DNA of 64,000 nt from Candidatus Bathyarchaeota archaeon A05DMB-2 (lineage in GTDB: Archaea; Thermoproteota; Bathyarchaeia; Bathyarchaeales; Bathycorpusculaceae). The notes below the pieces were generated by a model. That model searched no databases. It was not told the origin of the DNA and was given only the letters and a program-made list of their open reading frames with translations. The DNA lies in NCBI GenBank assembly GCA_018475625.1, contig JAAKEZ010000012.1:1-64000 (forward strand), given 5' to 3'. A program made the position numbers and the translations under genes. Below are positions 9,307-17,605 of the stretch, piece by piece (positions within the stretch are counted from its first letter, which is position 1; every line of letters starts with the position of its first letter).

Positions 9307-9849
9307 TTAACGATGATTCACAGCGACAATCAGCTTAGCCAAGTGCTCCTTAATCTCAGCCTTAATACCCATAGCTGAAAAATACTCTTCAATGAAGATT
9401 TTTACGAATTTCTTCGGAAGCTCCGAGCCCAAAATCAACGTAAAATCGCTTTCCGAGTTCTTAGTCATCCTAAACAAGTTGCAGGTCTCAAGTCGGGATA
9501 AAAGTTCCTCCGCAGTATGCACCTCATTCTTCAACTGCTCCGCGTGGGAACGAGCCACTTCTCTGTGACTGCGCCAAAACTTGTTCTCTTCGGTGCAGGA
9601 TTCAACTAGGCTCAGGAAGAGAAGCCAGTGGTCAACATCCAAAATAACGTGCTCGCCGCTGGAAAGCAAATTCAAGTAGTCAAATGTCTTTTTTCTCTGA
9701 GCAGAATCCCAGAGCGCTTTATTCTCGTTGTAGAAACGCAGCGCACGCCGCATGAGTTCGCTCTGCGATAGCTCGGTTTCTTCGCTGAGTTTTTCCAGCA
9801 GGTTGGCTGTTGACTGATCAAAAGCAACTGTTATTCTTGTCGGGTTCAT
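9307..9849 (-). CDS. ribbon-helix-helix (CopG/MetJ-type) transcriptional regulator
   Basis: The N-terminal 45 residues form an RHH DNA-binding domain (strand RITVAFD, helix TANLLEKLSEE, helix SQSELMRRALRFYNE). The remaining 130 residues are an uncharacterised, mostly helical and acidic/basic domain, conserved in archaeal relatives as I recall, with a C-terminal IFIEEYFSAMGIKAEI segment. It lies 23 bp after the Lrp gene stop on the same strand with a good RBS (AGGAGAA), so it forms a two-gene regulatory operon with it. The repeat upstream of that operon could be its own operator. Confidence 0.8.
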   Translation of the reverse strand: MNPTRITVAFDQSTANLLEKLSEETELSQSELMRRALRFYNENKALWDSAQRKKTFDYLNLLSSGEHVILDVDHWLLFLSLVESCTEENKFWRSHREVARSHAEQLKNEVHTAEELLSRLETCNLFRMTKNSESDFTLILGSELPKKFVKIFIEEYFSAMGIKAEIKEHLAKLIVAVNHR

Positions 9850-9872
9850 CAGGTTTTCTCCTACTCCACGTT

Positions 9873-10322
9873 CTATAGTTTTATTCTGAAGTCCTCTTTA
9901 ACAGCGCTGAATGCAACGTTAGTGACTGTTCTCCTGACTGACGGCATAGCCAGCAAGCCTTTGATGAAAACGTTCAAGCTGTTCCTGTTCTTGAATTTGC
10001 TAATCACAACATTGTCATAGTCGCCAGTGATGTCATAAACTGCGATAACGTTTGGTGTTTTGGCGATTTCGGTCTCCACTTCCATGATATGTTTGCCCTC
10101 AGTTTGGACCAGCACAAGCGCGGTTAAGCTGTAGCCAAGTTTAGTCCAGTCGAGAATTACTGTGTAACCCTGCAGCACGCCCCTTTTCTGCAGGTTTTTG
10201 ACATGGTTGAACACCGTGCCAACGGACAATCGGAGTTTCATCGCTATCTTGTTGTAGCTTAACCAGCTGTTTTCTTGCAGCAGATTAAGGATTCGGACGT
10301 CTATGTCGTCAAGGTTTTCCAT
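9873..10322 (-). CDS. Lrp/AsnC family transcriptional regulator
   Basis: Full-length Lrp. The N-terminal winged helix-turn-helix (about residues 1-50: LDDIDVRILNLLQENS then SVGTVFNHVKNLQKRGVL) is followed by a RAM ligand-binding domain (about 62-145), with the GDYDNVVISKF strand near the ligand pocket. An in-frame Met lies five codons upstream, but GAGGGCGG sits at ideal spacing before the ATG at 10322, so that start is chosen. First gene of an operon with the RHH regulator. The promoter region 10360-10396 has a TATA-like CTTAAATA and a 21-bp-phased direct repeat, suggesting autoregulation. Confidence 0.9.
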   Translation of the reverse strand: MENLDDIDVRILNLLQENSWLSYNKIAMKLRLSVGTVFNHVKNLQKRGVLQGYTVILDWTKLGYSLTALVLVQTEGKHIMEVETEIAKTPNVIAVYDITGDYDNVVISKFKNRNSLNVFIKGLLAMPSVRRTVTNVAFSAVKEDFRIKL

Positions 10323-10367
10323 CGTAACCGCCCTCATGTCTCAAGGTTTAGCGTTAAACTGTCGTTC

Positions 10368-10395
10368 AAGCATTTAAGGAAGTTATTTAAGCATT
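10368..10395 (-). promoter_or_regulatory. phased direct repeat at the lrp-rhh operon promoter (candidate operator)
   Basis: AAGCATT occurs at 10368-10374 and again at 10389-10395, exactly 21 bp (two helical turns) apart, and lies over the minus-strand TATA-like element CTTAAATA and the expected transcription start. Regulators binding one face of DNA at two-turn spacing would occlude the promoter. It may be bound by the Lrp or the RHH protein of the same operon; which one is not known. Confidence 0.4.
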
Positions 10396-10567
10396 CCTCC
10401 ATAAAAACAGAACATACGTACACGTTATAACAGATAAAAGCGGTAAAACTTGACAAATGACAAAAAAGCAAATTTTAGTCATCCGCACGCCAGACAAAAA
10501 GCCACAGGCACAAATCATATAGCACAACGAATCCAAATAGTAACGCGGAAATGGTGAACGCCACCAA

Positions 10568-11791
10568 ATGCAAAGATCCTACTCGCGCTTATTAGGCATA
10601 ATCGGCAAGCCCAACACGGGCAAATCCACCTTCTTCAGCGCCGCAACTCTGGTGCCAGTTGAAATCGCAAACTACCCCTTCACCACGATAAAACCCAACC
10701 GCGGCGTTGGCTACGTCAGAACACCATGCGTCCACCAAGAATTCCAAGTCAACGACAACCCAAAAAACAGCATCTGTCTAAACGGCATACGCCTCATTCC
10801 AGTCGAACTTATCGACGTAGCTGGCATCGTCCCAGGCGCTTGGGAAGGACGTGGATTGGGAAACCAGTTTCTCGATGAAATTCGCCGAGCAGACGCCCTC
10901 ATCCACATAGTAGACGCTTCCGGCGGAACAGACTGCGAAGGACGTCTATGCAAACCTGGTGAACACGACCCGCTGGAAGACGTGCAGTTTCTCGAACGTG
11001 AAATAACCATGTGGATGGCAACCATAATCAAAAAAGACTGGCAAAAACTCGCACGGACAGCCGAAGCCGAATCCAAAGAAATCTACAGCATGCTGGAAGA
11101 ACGCTTAAGCGGCTTAGGCATAAAACGCAGTCACATCTTCGAGGCTACCAGAAACACAAGCCTGAACGCTGACAACCCCACCTCATGGAGTGAAGAAGAC
11201 CTCCTGAAATTCGTGGACGCACTCAGACGAGTTTCGAAGCCGATGCTCATAGTCGCCAACAAAATAGACTTGCCAAACGCCGAGGCAAACGTCGAACATC
11301 TAAAAAAGCTCGGTTACACCGTTATACCCTGTAGCGCAGAAGCTGAACTGGCGCTGCGAAGGGCTTCTGAGAAACAACTCATCGACTACACGCCAGGCGA
11401 CTGCAACTTCAAAATCCTCGAACAAGCCAAACTGTCCCCAAGCCAAATAAAAGCGTTAGAAACTATACGCGAACGTGTACTCCTCAAAAACGGCTCCACA
11501 GGAGTCCAAGACGCCATAAACATGGCATACTTTAAACTCCTAAAAATGATAACCGTCTACCCAGTGGAAGACGTGGAGCATTTAGCTGACCACAACGGCA
11601 AAGTGCTCCCGGACGCTTACCTCGTACCTTACGGAATAACTGCGCGCCAATTCGCTTATCTAATTCATACGGAGCTCGGTGAAAGCTTCATCTACGCTGT
11701 AGATGCACGGCAGAAGAAAAAAATCGGTGAAAACACTGTTCTACGAGACAGAGATGTCATTTCAATTGTAAGCGCCAAAAAACGAGCCTAA
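10568..11791 (+). CDS. YchF/Obg-family GTPase with TGS domain
   Basis: Ribosome- or RNA-associated P-loop NTPase. G1 is GKPNTGKS (residues 13-20), the switch region has NYPFTTIKPN, G3 is in ELIDVAGIVPGA, and G4 is NKID (about 232-235). The C-terminal 85 residues form a TGS domain (from about residue 315, TVYPVEDVEH...). Length of 407 matches archaeal members of the family (MJ1332 type). NKID at G4 predicts GTP preference, unlike bacterial YchF (NxxE), which uses ATP. It is divergent from the Lrp operon and convergent with the cis-prenyltransferase gene, with a 4-bp gap. Confidence 0.93.
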   Translation: MQRSYSRLLGIIGKPNTGKSTFFSAATLVPVEIANYPFTTIKPNRGVGYVRTPCVHQEFQVNDNPKNSICLNGIRLIPVELIDVAGIVPGAWEGRGLGNQFLDEIRRADALIHIVDASGGTDCEGRLCKPGEHDPLEDVQFLEREITMWMATIIKKDWQKLARTAEAESKEIYSMLEERLSGLGIKRSHIFEATRNTSLNADNPTSWSEEDLLKFVDALRRVSKPMLIVANKIDLPNAEANVEHLKKLGYTVIPCSAEAELALRRASEKQLIDYTPGDCNFKILEQAKLSPSQIKALETIRERVLLKNGSTGVQDAINMAYFKLLKMITVYPVEDVEHLADHNGKVLPDAYLVPYGITARQFAYLIHTELGESFIYAVDARQKKKIGENTVLRDRDVISIVSAKKRA

Positions 11792-11795
11792 CCTG

Positions 11796-12578
11796 TCACG
11801 TGCCATATCGACGTTTGCGCGTTTGAAAAGTTCGGATAGCTCGCAAGAGATCTATCAGGCGGAAGTCAGGCCAGTAAACATCCAAGAAGACAAGTTCACT
11901 GTATGCAGATTGCCAGATCAGAAAGCCGCTCAACCTTTCTTCGCCTGAGGTTCTGATGATCAAGTCGGGTTCTTGATTGGGCATGTGCGCTGTGTACAAG
12001 TATTTTTCAAAAGTTTTCTCGTTTACGTCGTCAAGTGTTAATTCGCCCTCTTTTACCTTCTCCGCGATGGTTTTAGCTGCATCAACGATCTCGGCTCTGC
12101 CACCGTATGCAAAAGCGAAATTCAAGAACTGATTGTCATAATTTTCCGTGGCTTTCTCTACTTCCGCAATTAGACGCTGCAAGCTCTCTGGCAACAGGTT
12201 TACTCTGCCGATGACTTTAACATGGACTTTGTTGCGGTGGATGCGCTCGTCAGTCAAGAGCTTTTGAAACTTTTCTTCAGCAAGCCGCATAATCTCCTTG
12301 ATTTCCTCTGAGGGACGCTTGAAATTCTCCGTTGAAAACGTGTAAAGTGTCATGAATTTGACGTCGAGTTTCTGGCACCAATCCAGAAGTTGCTCAACTG
12401 TTTCTGCGCCTTTTCTGTGACCTAACCAAGGGTTAAGTTCTTGTTCCGAAGCCCACCGCCTGTTTCCGTCTAAGATTATGGCGATGTGTTCCGGTTTCGC
12501 GCCGTTCTTTACCTGAATCCAAAGCCATTTTTCATACAGCTTGTAAACGCCGAGGATTGAGAGAAGTTTCTTAAGCAA
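11796..12578 (-). CDS. uppS: cis-prenyltransferase (undecaprenyl/dolichyl diphosphate synthase)
   Basis: Adds IPP units in cis to an allylic primer to make the dolichyl-type carrier used for glycan assembly. The catalytic P-loop IAIILDGNRRWA has Asp37 and Gly38-Asn39-Arg40, followed by GHRKGAE and the TLYTFSTENFKRP segment. The C-terminal part carries EPDLIIRTSGEERLSGFLIWQSAYSELVF and the FLDVYWPDF block typical of the family. 260 residues is normal for archaeal members. The carrier it makes would serve the glycosyltransferases at 17.6 and 30.1 kb. Confidence 0.95.
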   Translation of the reverse strand: MLKKLLSILGVYKLYEKWLWIQVKNGAKPEHIAIILDGNRRWASEQELNPWLGHRKGAETVEQLLDWCQKLDVKFMTLYTFSTENFKRPSEEIKEIMRLAEEKFQKLLTDERIHRNKVHVKVIGRVNLLPESLQRLIAEVEKATENYDNQFLNFAFAYGGRAEIVDAAKTIAEKVKEGELTLDDVNEKTFEKYLYTAHMPNQEPDLIIRTSGEERLSGFLIWQSAYSELVFLDVYWPDFRLIDLLRAIRTFQTRKRRYGT

Positions 12579-12719
12579 TAAGTGAACCTCGCACTTTCAA
12601 GGCACAATAGCATCGTTCGACTGCCATACCAGAGTTAAAAACCTTAACTGTTTCAATTAAAGTTTGCTGTACTCAAAGTGAAAAGCCCTCCTTCATCGTT
12701 CATGACAGGTTAGAGTATT

Positions 12720-13964
12720 TTACGTCCCTTTCGCGTTTTCCTTTTTGTCGGTGGCGTGTGCTCTTTCTCGGAACTCATCTTCCTTTTCTTTGTTCTCCAA
12801 GAAGAAATCTTTAGCTGACCTGTGGACGATGAATATGACTAGAACCGATGCTATGGCTATGAGTATGCCAACGATTATTTCGTAAACTAAATTAGAGAAG
12901 ATCGGGTCGCTGAAGCCGATTCCAGGCTTGAAAAGGATGTCTGCGGTACCGTTGAGAATCCAGCGGAACCAAGCTACAGACACAATTAAGGCTACGTTTC
13001 GCAAAAGTCGCACATCTCGTTCGAAGTACAGGCGTATGCTTCTGCCGAAGAGTCCGATGATGATTCCCACGATTAGGAGGTCTTCGACACCTTTAATGAA
13101 GAAACCCGCTATTGTTGGGAGAGCGGCAATCCATTCCGCAGTGTTATTTAGCACCGGCGCGTTGGCGCTTGCGTTGGCTACTCCGAGGTAAACGCTTATG
13201 GCTACGCAAAGGATTCCAGCGATGATGGCGTAGTTGGAGATTTGCACGGGCAACGGAGGCGGCGAATATTCTTTAGCCCACTTGTACAGGTTTCTGACTC
13301 CTCTGTCAACGCCGAAGCCTTTGATGAGCAAGCCGCAACCTAGAATAAGAATTATGGCTAAGAGATACGTGCTGCCGGATACGCCGACTATGGAGAGAAT
13401 TGCGTAAAGGAAAAAGAGCAGACCCGGGATGCCCAGAGCTATGCGTGCGTACCGGGGGTTTTCCCAGATGAGTTTCAGGTACCGTGAGAAAAGCGCTGCG
13501 GTTTCCTCGATGGATTCGCTGTGCTTAACAACTATTCTTCTAACAGATGACACGGGCACTCTAGACTGCACCAGCGGCAAAACTGCTTCATCCGAGTAGC
13601 CATCGGTGACCAGAATGACTTCGGTGGCACTGAATGAATTTTGCAGAGTGCTTAGTTCGGCAACCAGTTTCCTGTCCGCGCCAACTCCCCCAAGTTCCGA
13701 GCCGGAAATCGTTGCTACTTCGAAAATTTCTTCTGTTTTCCTTTCACTTTGCAGGCGGTCGTACAAGCGGACTGCTTCAAACATTGCGTTGGCGTCTGGT
13801 TCTTCAGGATCTCGCAGGGCTAAGGATACAGCAGCGTCCAAGTTTGCGGTTCTGCCGAGGAGAGGCGTTTTTATCCCTGCTTTTACCTCGATATCACCGT
13901 CTCTGTCAACGCATAAGATTAGGATACGCTTCTGCGTTTGCTGCTCACTCTGTTTTTCAATCAT
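12720..13964 (-). CDS. DUF373 family membrane protein
   Basis: 414 residues. The N-terminal soluble domain (about 1-165) has RILILCVDRDGDI near the start and DPEEPDANAMFEAVRLYDRL, the hallmark of archaeal DUF373 proteins. The C-terminal half has about six transmembrane helices. The function of the family is not established. It precedes a group of minus-strand genes including the cis-prenyltransferase, separated by about 140 bp, and follows the COG1340 coiled-coil gene by 36 bp, so it may share a transcript with it. Confidence 0.9.
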   Translation of the reverse strand: MIEKQSEQQTQKRILILCVDRDGDIEVKAGIKTPLLGRTANLDAAVSLALRDPEEPDANAMFEAVRLYDRLQSERKTEEIFEVATISGSELGGVGADRKLVAELSTLQNSFSATEVILVTDGYSDEAVLPLVQSRVPVSSVRRIVVKHSESIEETAALFSRYLKLIWENPRYARIALGIPGLLFFLYAILSIVGVSGSTYLLAIILILGCGLLIKGFGVDRGVRNLYKWAKEYSPPPLPVQISNYAIIAGILCVAISVYLGVANASANAPVLNNTAEWIAALPTIAGFFIKGVEDLLIVGIIIGLFGRSIRLYFERDVRLLRNVALIVSVAWFRWILNGTADILFKPGIGFSDPIFSNLVYEIIVGILIAIASVLVIFIVHRSAKDFFLENKEKEDEFRERAHATDKKENAKGT

Positions 13965-14000
13965 TCATTTTCTGTTTCCTATTTGTCTGATAGGGCAACT

Positions 14001-14885
14001 TTAATCTTGCGTTTCTGAGTCCGGTTCGTCTTCTTCCGCGAGCAGTTGGAACTCGTGCCAGCTTAGTTTTTCTCCTCGTTGAAGTTTGTTTCTCGCTTGG
14101 GACTCGAGGTTTTCTTTGAGAGCTTGTTCCGCCATCTTCCTTTTATCTTCATCCTCTTTGCGCCTAGCTTCTTGGAGCATTCTTTTCTGGGCAATTAGCC
14201 TTTTAACTTCTTCACGCAGGGGTTTTGCTTGTTCCCTTGCTTGAACGTACATTGCGTGGATGTTGTCAGCTTCGGCTTTGATGTTTTTTGCTTGGTCTAT
14301 TTTGGCAAGCATTTTTGCGTGTAGCTCTTGACTTTTCTGGGCGGCGTCCACAAGCTCATGATGTGCTGCGTCTGCGTTGGTTTCCAGAGTCTTCAGTTCT
14401 TTCCGTAGCTCCGCGATTTTCTTGTTTTGAAGGTCGATTTTCCTGTAGGCGCTTAGCTGTGTTTCGAGACGTTTGACTTCTTCCACTAGGCTTTTTTCCT
14501 CTTGCAGGTCAAGTGTTGTTGTTTGGATTTTCCATTCTATGGCTTGCAGCTCTTTTTCCAGTTGTGCACGGCTTTTTTTAGGCGTCTTCTTTTTCAGTTC
14601 GTTGATTTTTTGGCTATAGACTTTTATTTCCTCGATGATTTTGCCGTTTCGGTCTCGTGCGTTGTCCCGCTGCTGTTTTAGCGCTTTAACTTTCTTGTTT
14701 AGGCTGTCGCGTTCGGCTTTTAGCTCGTTTATTTCGTTACGTAGTTTTCTGAATTGTTCATTAAGTTTATCCCGTTTTTCGATGTGCCCTTTCACTTCAA
14801 GGTCTGCCTTGGCGAGTTGCTCTTTTAGCTTGGTGAGTTGTTGGTCGATTGCTGCGATTTCGTCTGTTTTTCGTTGCGTTGCCAA
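14001..14885 (-). CDS. archaeal coiled-coil protein (COG1340 family)
   Basis: 294 residues, almost entirely heptad-repeat coiled coil, very rich in Lys, Glu, Gln and Leu from residue 5 to about 265. The short C-terminal segment KLQRGEKLSWHEFQLLAEE is typical of the archaeal COG1340 group. There is no signal peptide, membrane segment or ATPase domain, so it is cytoplasmic and probably structural or scaffold-like. Its role is unknown. The DUF373 gene follows 36 bp later on the same strand. Confidence 0.85.
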   Translation of the reverse strand: MATQRKTDEIAAIDQQLTKLKEQLAKADLEVKGHIEKRDKLNEQFRKLRNEINELKAERDSLNKKVKALKQQRDNARDRNGKIIEEIKVYSQKINELKKKTPKKSRAQLEKELQAIEWKIQTTTLDLQEEKSLVEEVKRLETQLSAYRKIDLQNKKIAELRKELKTLETNADAAHHELVDAAQKSQELHAKMLAKIDQAKNIKAEADNIHAMYVQAREQAKPLREEVKRLIAQKRMLQEARRKEDEDKRKMAEQALKENLESQARNKLQRGEKLSWHEFQLLAEEDEPDSETQD

Positions 14886-15040
14886 TAGTTTTCCTCTGCG
14901 CGGTTTATAATAATAGCATTGCGGCTTTCAAATTAATATTGGTTTCAGACATGTTTATGCATATTAACGGTGCATTTTCCCTTTTTTGGTATTATAAGTT
15001 TTAATAGTATGTTGATTAATGTCTTAGCGAGAGACAAAAC

Positions 15041-15451
15041 ATGAAGTACAACTACGATGAACTGCTGAAACGAGCCACTTCGCAATTGCCAGAAGTTTCG
15101 CTGAAGCAGGAGCGGTTGGAGTTACCGAGATTGCAAATTAACACGGTCGGCATGCGCACCATAATCTCCAACTTCAAGGAAGTAGCTGACGTGATGGATC
15201 GTGATCCACAGCACATCCTTAAGTTTTTAACGCGGGAAATGGCGACGGCGGCAACTTATCATGAGGGCAGAGCCATTTTTCAAGGCAAATTTCAACGCGA
15301 CAGCTTCGAACGTTTGCTGCAGCGGTACATGGAGAGCTTCGTGAATTGTCCAGTCTGCAAGCGCCCAGACACCAACATAGTTAAGGAAAAACGCTTGTCT
15401 TTCCTTGTTTGCAACGCGTGCGGCGCAAGGTCGTCTATAAAGCAACTATGA
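15041..15451 (+). CDS. eif2b: translation initiation factor aIF2 subunit beta
   Basis: Subunit of the heterotrimeric aIF2 that brings initiator tRNA to the small ribosomal subunit. It is 136 residues long, with an N-terminal helix (YDELLKRA) that contacts the gamma subunit, a central alpha/beta domain (about 30-100, including NFKEVADVMDRDPQHILKFL), and a C-terminal zinc ribbon with Cys103, Cys106, Cys124 and Cys127. The DUF424 gene begins five bases after its stop codon, an arrangement I recall from other archaea. Confidence 0.97.
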   Translation: MKYNYDELLKRATSQLPEVSLKQERLELPRLQINTVGMRTIISNFKEVADVMDRDPQHILKFLTREMATAATYHEGRAIFQGKFQRDSFERLLQRYMESFVNCPVCKRPDTNIVKEKRLSFLVCNACGARSSIKQL

Positions 15452-15455
15452 GAGG

Positions 15456-15776
15456 GTGTCCTTAAACTTGGAAGTGTACGTTAATCTGAAGAAAGTGGGA
15501 AGGAATGTACTTTTGACCATCTGCGATTGCGAGATGCTTGGCAGAACCCTGAAAGAGGGAAAAATCGTTTTCCACGTTAAAAACGAGTTCTACAACGGCG
15601 GAAAAGTCAGCGTTGATGAGGCATTAGACATGATTGAGAACTCAACGATAGTGAACATGGTGGGAAAAAACTGCGTTGAAAAAGCCATATCGAAAGGCTA
15701 CGTGCATCCAGAAGCGGTGTTGCACATCGAAGGTGTTCCTCACGCGCAGATTGTCAAACTAAGTTTTTCAAGTTGA
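15456..15776 (+). CDS. DUF424 domain protein
   Basis: 106 residues with the features of archaeal DUF424: LLTICDCEMLGRTLKEG near residue 20, then FYNGG, the AldMIENSTIVNMVGKNCVEKAISKGY block and a hydrophobic C-terminal strand. The start is GTG at 15456, with AGAGG overlapping the end of aIF2-beta. Tight linkage to the aIF2-beta gene suggests a translation-related role. This is inference from context; the biochemical role of the family is unknown to me. Confidence 0.88.
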   Translation: MSLNLEVYVNLKKVGRNVLLTICDCEMLGRTLKEGKIVFHVKNEFYNGGKVSVDEALDMIENSTIVNMVGKNCVEKAISKGYVHPEAVLHIEGVPHAQIVKLSFSS

Positions 15777-15896
15777 TACAGCGTCACTTGGTACGTGACT
15801 GGGCAGACTGTGTGTTATGATAAACCTTTTTTAACGGTTGGTTATCTACATCTATTTCTGTGTCATGTCCGGGGCGATGTAGGAAGAAAATAAGCG

Positions 15897-17243
15897 ATGA
15901 GAATAAGTCTGTCTAAGCGTGTTCTTGCCGGAATATGCGTTGCTGCGCTGGTTCTGGCAGCCGTCAATACCTACCTTATATTCACCTTGAACATTGCATT
16001 ACAGGAAGCTGCCCACGATTCAGCGTTTGACTACGTGGTTTTCCAGGATGGCGGCACGTACAAAGCAAAGAACCAGTTGACTGGTTCTGTGGACATCGCT
16101 TCAGACAACGCTTCGCAGGTGTTAGCGCAAGCGTTAGCCAAGGGCAACACGGTTTACATCAAACCTGGCAATTACACGCTGAGCCAAGACGTTCAGGTGC
16201 TTAACAAGGAGAACGCGAAGATAACGGGCGATAGCGCGTACATAATCGGCAACGGCAAAACCTTAACCTTGAAAGGCGACGATTACACTCGTTCACAGAA
16301 TAACCTAATTTCAGGGTTAACCATAATCAACGGCACGGTTAGAATTGAGAATTCTTTCGGAACAATCCTGTCCAATATGCAGTTTGAAAATTGCGGAACG
16401 GCGCTTGAATTTGCAAACACGGCAACCTGGAGCGAAGGCACGAAAATCGAGGATTCACGGTTCATCAACTGCACTGCGGCAATCGTCTTCAGGACGCCAA
16501 CAGGCAACGCAACAGGCTCTTACGCCAGCACTGAAATCAGACGTTGCTTTTTCAATCTTCTTGACAATTCGGTGGGCATATCTGTGCAGCGACTAGCGGA
16601 ACTGTCTGACAGTCAGCTGCAGGATGTGCGGATGTGGATGGGTGAAAACGGATTCGTGAAAAACCAGACTGGTCTCTTGCTGGATGGTTCGATGCATCAG
16701 ACGCTGCTGTTTGGCATGGTCTTTGAATCTTTCGCAGATTACCCTGAGGACTTGTACGCCATATCACTGGGCGAAACCTCCATTACACCGCCAATTCTCG
16801 CAGGCGGCATCAGCTTCCTAGGCAACTGGACAGCCCGAATTCACAATCCACACGGCAAATGGATTGCCGGAGCAGGCAGCGTTTTCCGACAGGAGAATTT
16901 GAATGTTCCTGTCGGCGTTAGCGGGCAGTATGGGTCAACGGTGAATATTCAGATGCGTCCGCAAACGATTACGAGTTTTAAGTCTATGATACAGGTTCAG
17001 GGCAGCTTCGCAAGCAACGAAACCATCACCGTCAGGTTCCGCTTGGAATTTGTCGACAACACAATCTCGCCGAGCGTGGAAAAGACCTTCACCAACGGTA
17101 CCACGGCTTGGCTGAGTGACGATGACATTCTGAGGCTTTTTCCGTCGCAGAGTATAATCTGGGCAATCCTTGTCGACGCAAAAGCAAGCGTAGCTTCGAC
17201 AGATGCAACTGTCAAAATCAGCGTTTACGGAACAGTCACATAA
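15897..17243 (+). CDS. exported right-handed parallel beta-helix protein
   Basis: N-terminal membrane anchor or signal (residues 8-33, RVLAGICVAALVLAAVNTYLIFTL). Next is the segment ASQVLAQALAKGNTVYIKPGNYTL, typical of pectate-lyase-like beta-helix proteins, then repeating rungs (ISGLTIINGTVRIENSFG, LSNMQFENCG, IEDSRFINCTAAIVF). The last 110 residues form a separate beta-sandwich-like domain. Many NxS/T sequons suggest glycosylation at the cell surface. It could bind or cleave polysaccharide, but no catalytic signature is evident. Monocistronic. Confidence 0.78.
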   Translation: MRISLSKRVLAGICVAALVLAAVNTYLIFTLNIALQEAAHDSAFDYVVFQDGGTYKAKNQLTGSVDIASDNASQVLAQALAKGNTVYIKPGNYTLSQDVQVLNKENAKITGDSAYIIGNGKTLTLKGDDYTRSQNNLISGLTIINGTVRIENSFGTILSNMQFENCGTALEFANTATWSEGTKIEDSRFINCTAAIVFRTPTGNATGSYASTEIRRCFFNLLDNSVGISVQRLAELSDSQLQDVRMWMGENGFVKNQTGLLLDGSMHQTLLFGMVFESFADYPEDLYAISLGETSITPPILAGGISFLGNWTARIHNPHGKWIAGAGSVFRQENLNVPVGVSGQYGSTVNIQMRPQTITSFKSMIQVQGSFASNETITVRFRLEFVDNTISPSVEKTFTNGTTAWLSDDDILRLFPSQSIIWAILVDAKASVASTDATVKISVYGTVT

Positions 17244-17291
17244 TGCATGATTTTTAGATTGATGTATGCGGTTGGGACGGTTGCGTGAATT

Positions 17292-17443
17292 TTCTCTTTA
17301 GCCCCCTTCAATATACTATATAAGTAGTTCTGAAGGCGCTACCTCTGCTCTAGAGCGCCCCTCCACTCGCGTTACTGCAGCGACGTGCCAGTTATGCTAC
17401 TTGTCAAGAGTTTTTAGCTGGGAATGCCAGGCGCTTTGTCAAA
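17292..17443 (+). repeat. dispersed non-coding element, copy B
   Basis: Second copy of the element at 8473-8631, with the blocks CTTTAGCCCCCT (about 17295-17307), CTGCAGCGA (17375-17383), TTGTCAAGA (17401-17409) and GGCGCTTTGTCAAA (17430-17443) in the same order. A TATA-like CTATATAAG follows the first block, as in copy A. Between the TATA box and the second block is a perfect 6-bp stem, GGCGCT (17335-17340) with AGCGCC (17354-17359). The rest of the intergenic region 17244-17605 holds nothing I recognise apart from an AT-rich promoter candidate near 17512. Confidence 0.5.
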
Positions 17444-17605
17444 GCACTTGTTTTCTTAGTTAACCATCAAGGTTAGTTGTTCATGGTGATATTCTACTTG
17501 GTTGTTCGGAAGATATAATAACGATGTGTCTGCTATTAAGCCGCGAACTAGCTGTTAGGAGTTGGAAAGACATCGCAGTCACCGGACAAAGAATGTAAAA
17601 GTTCT

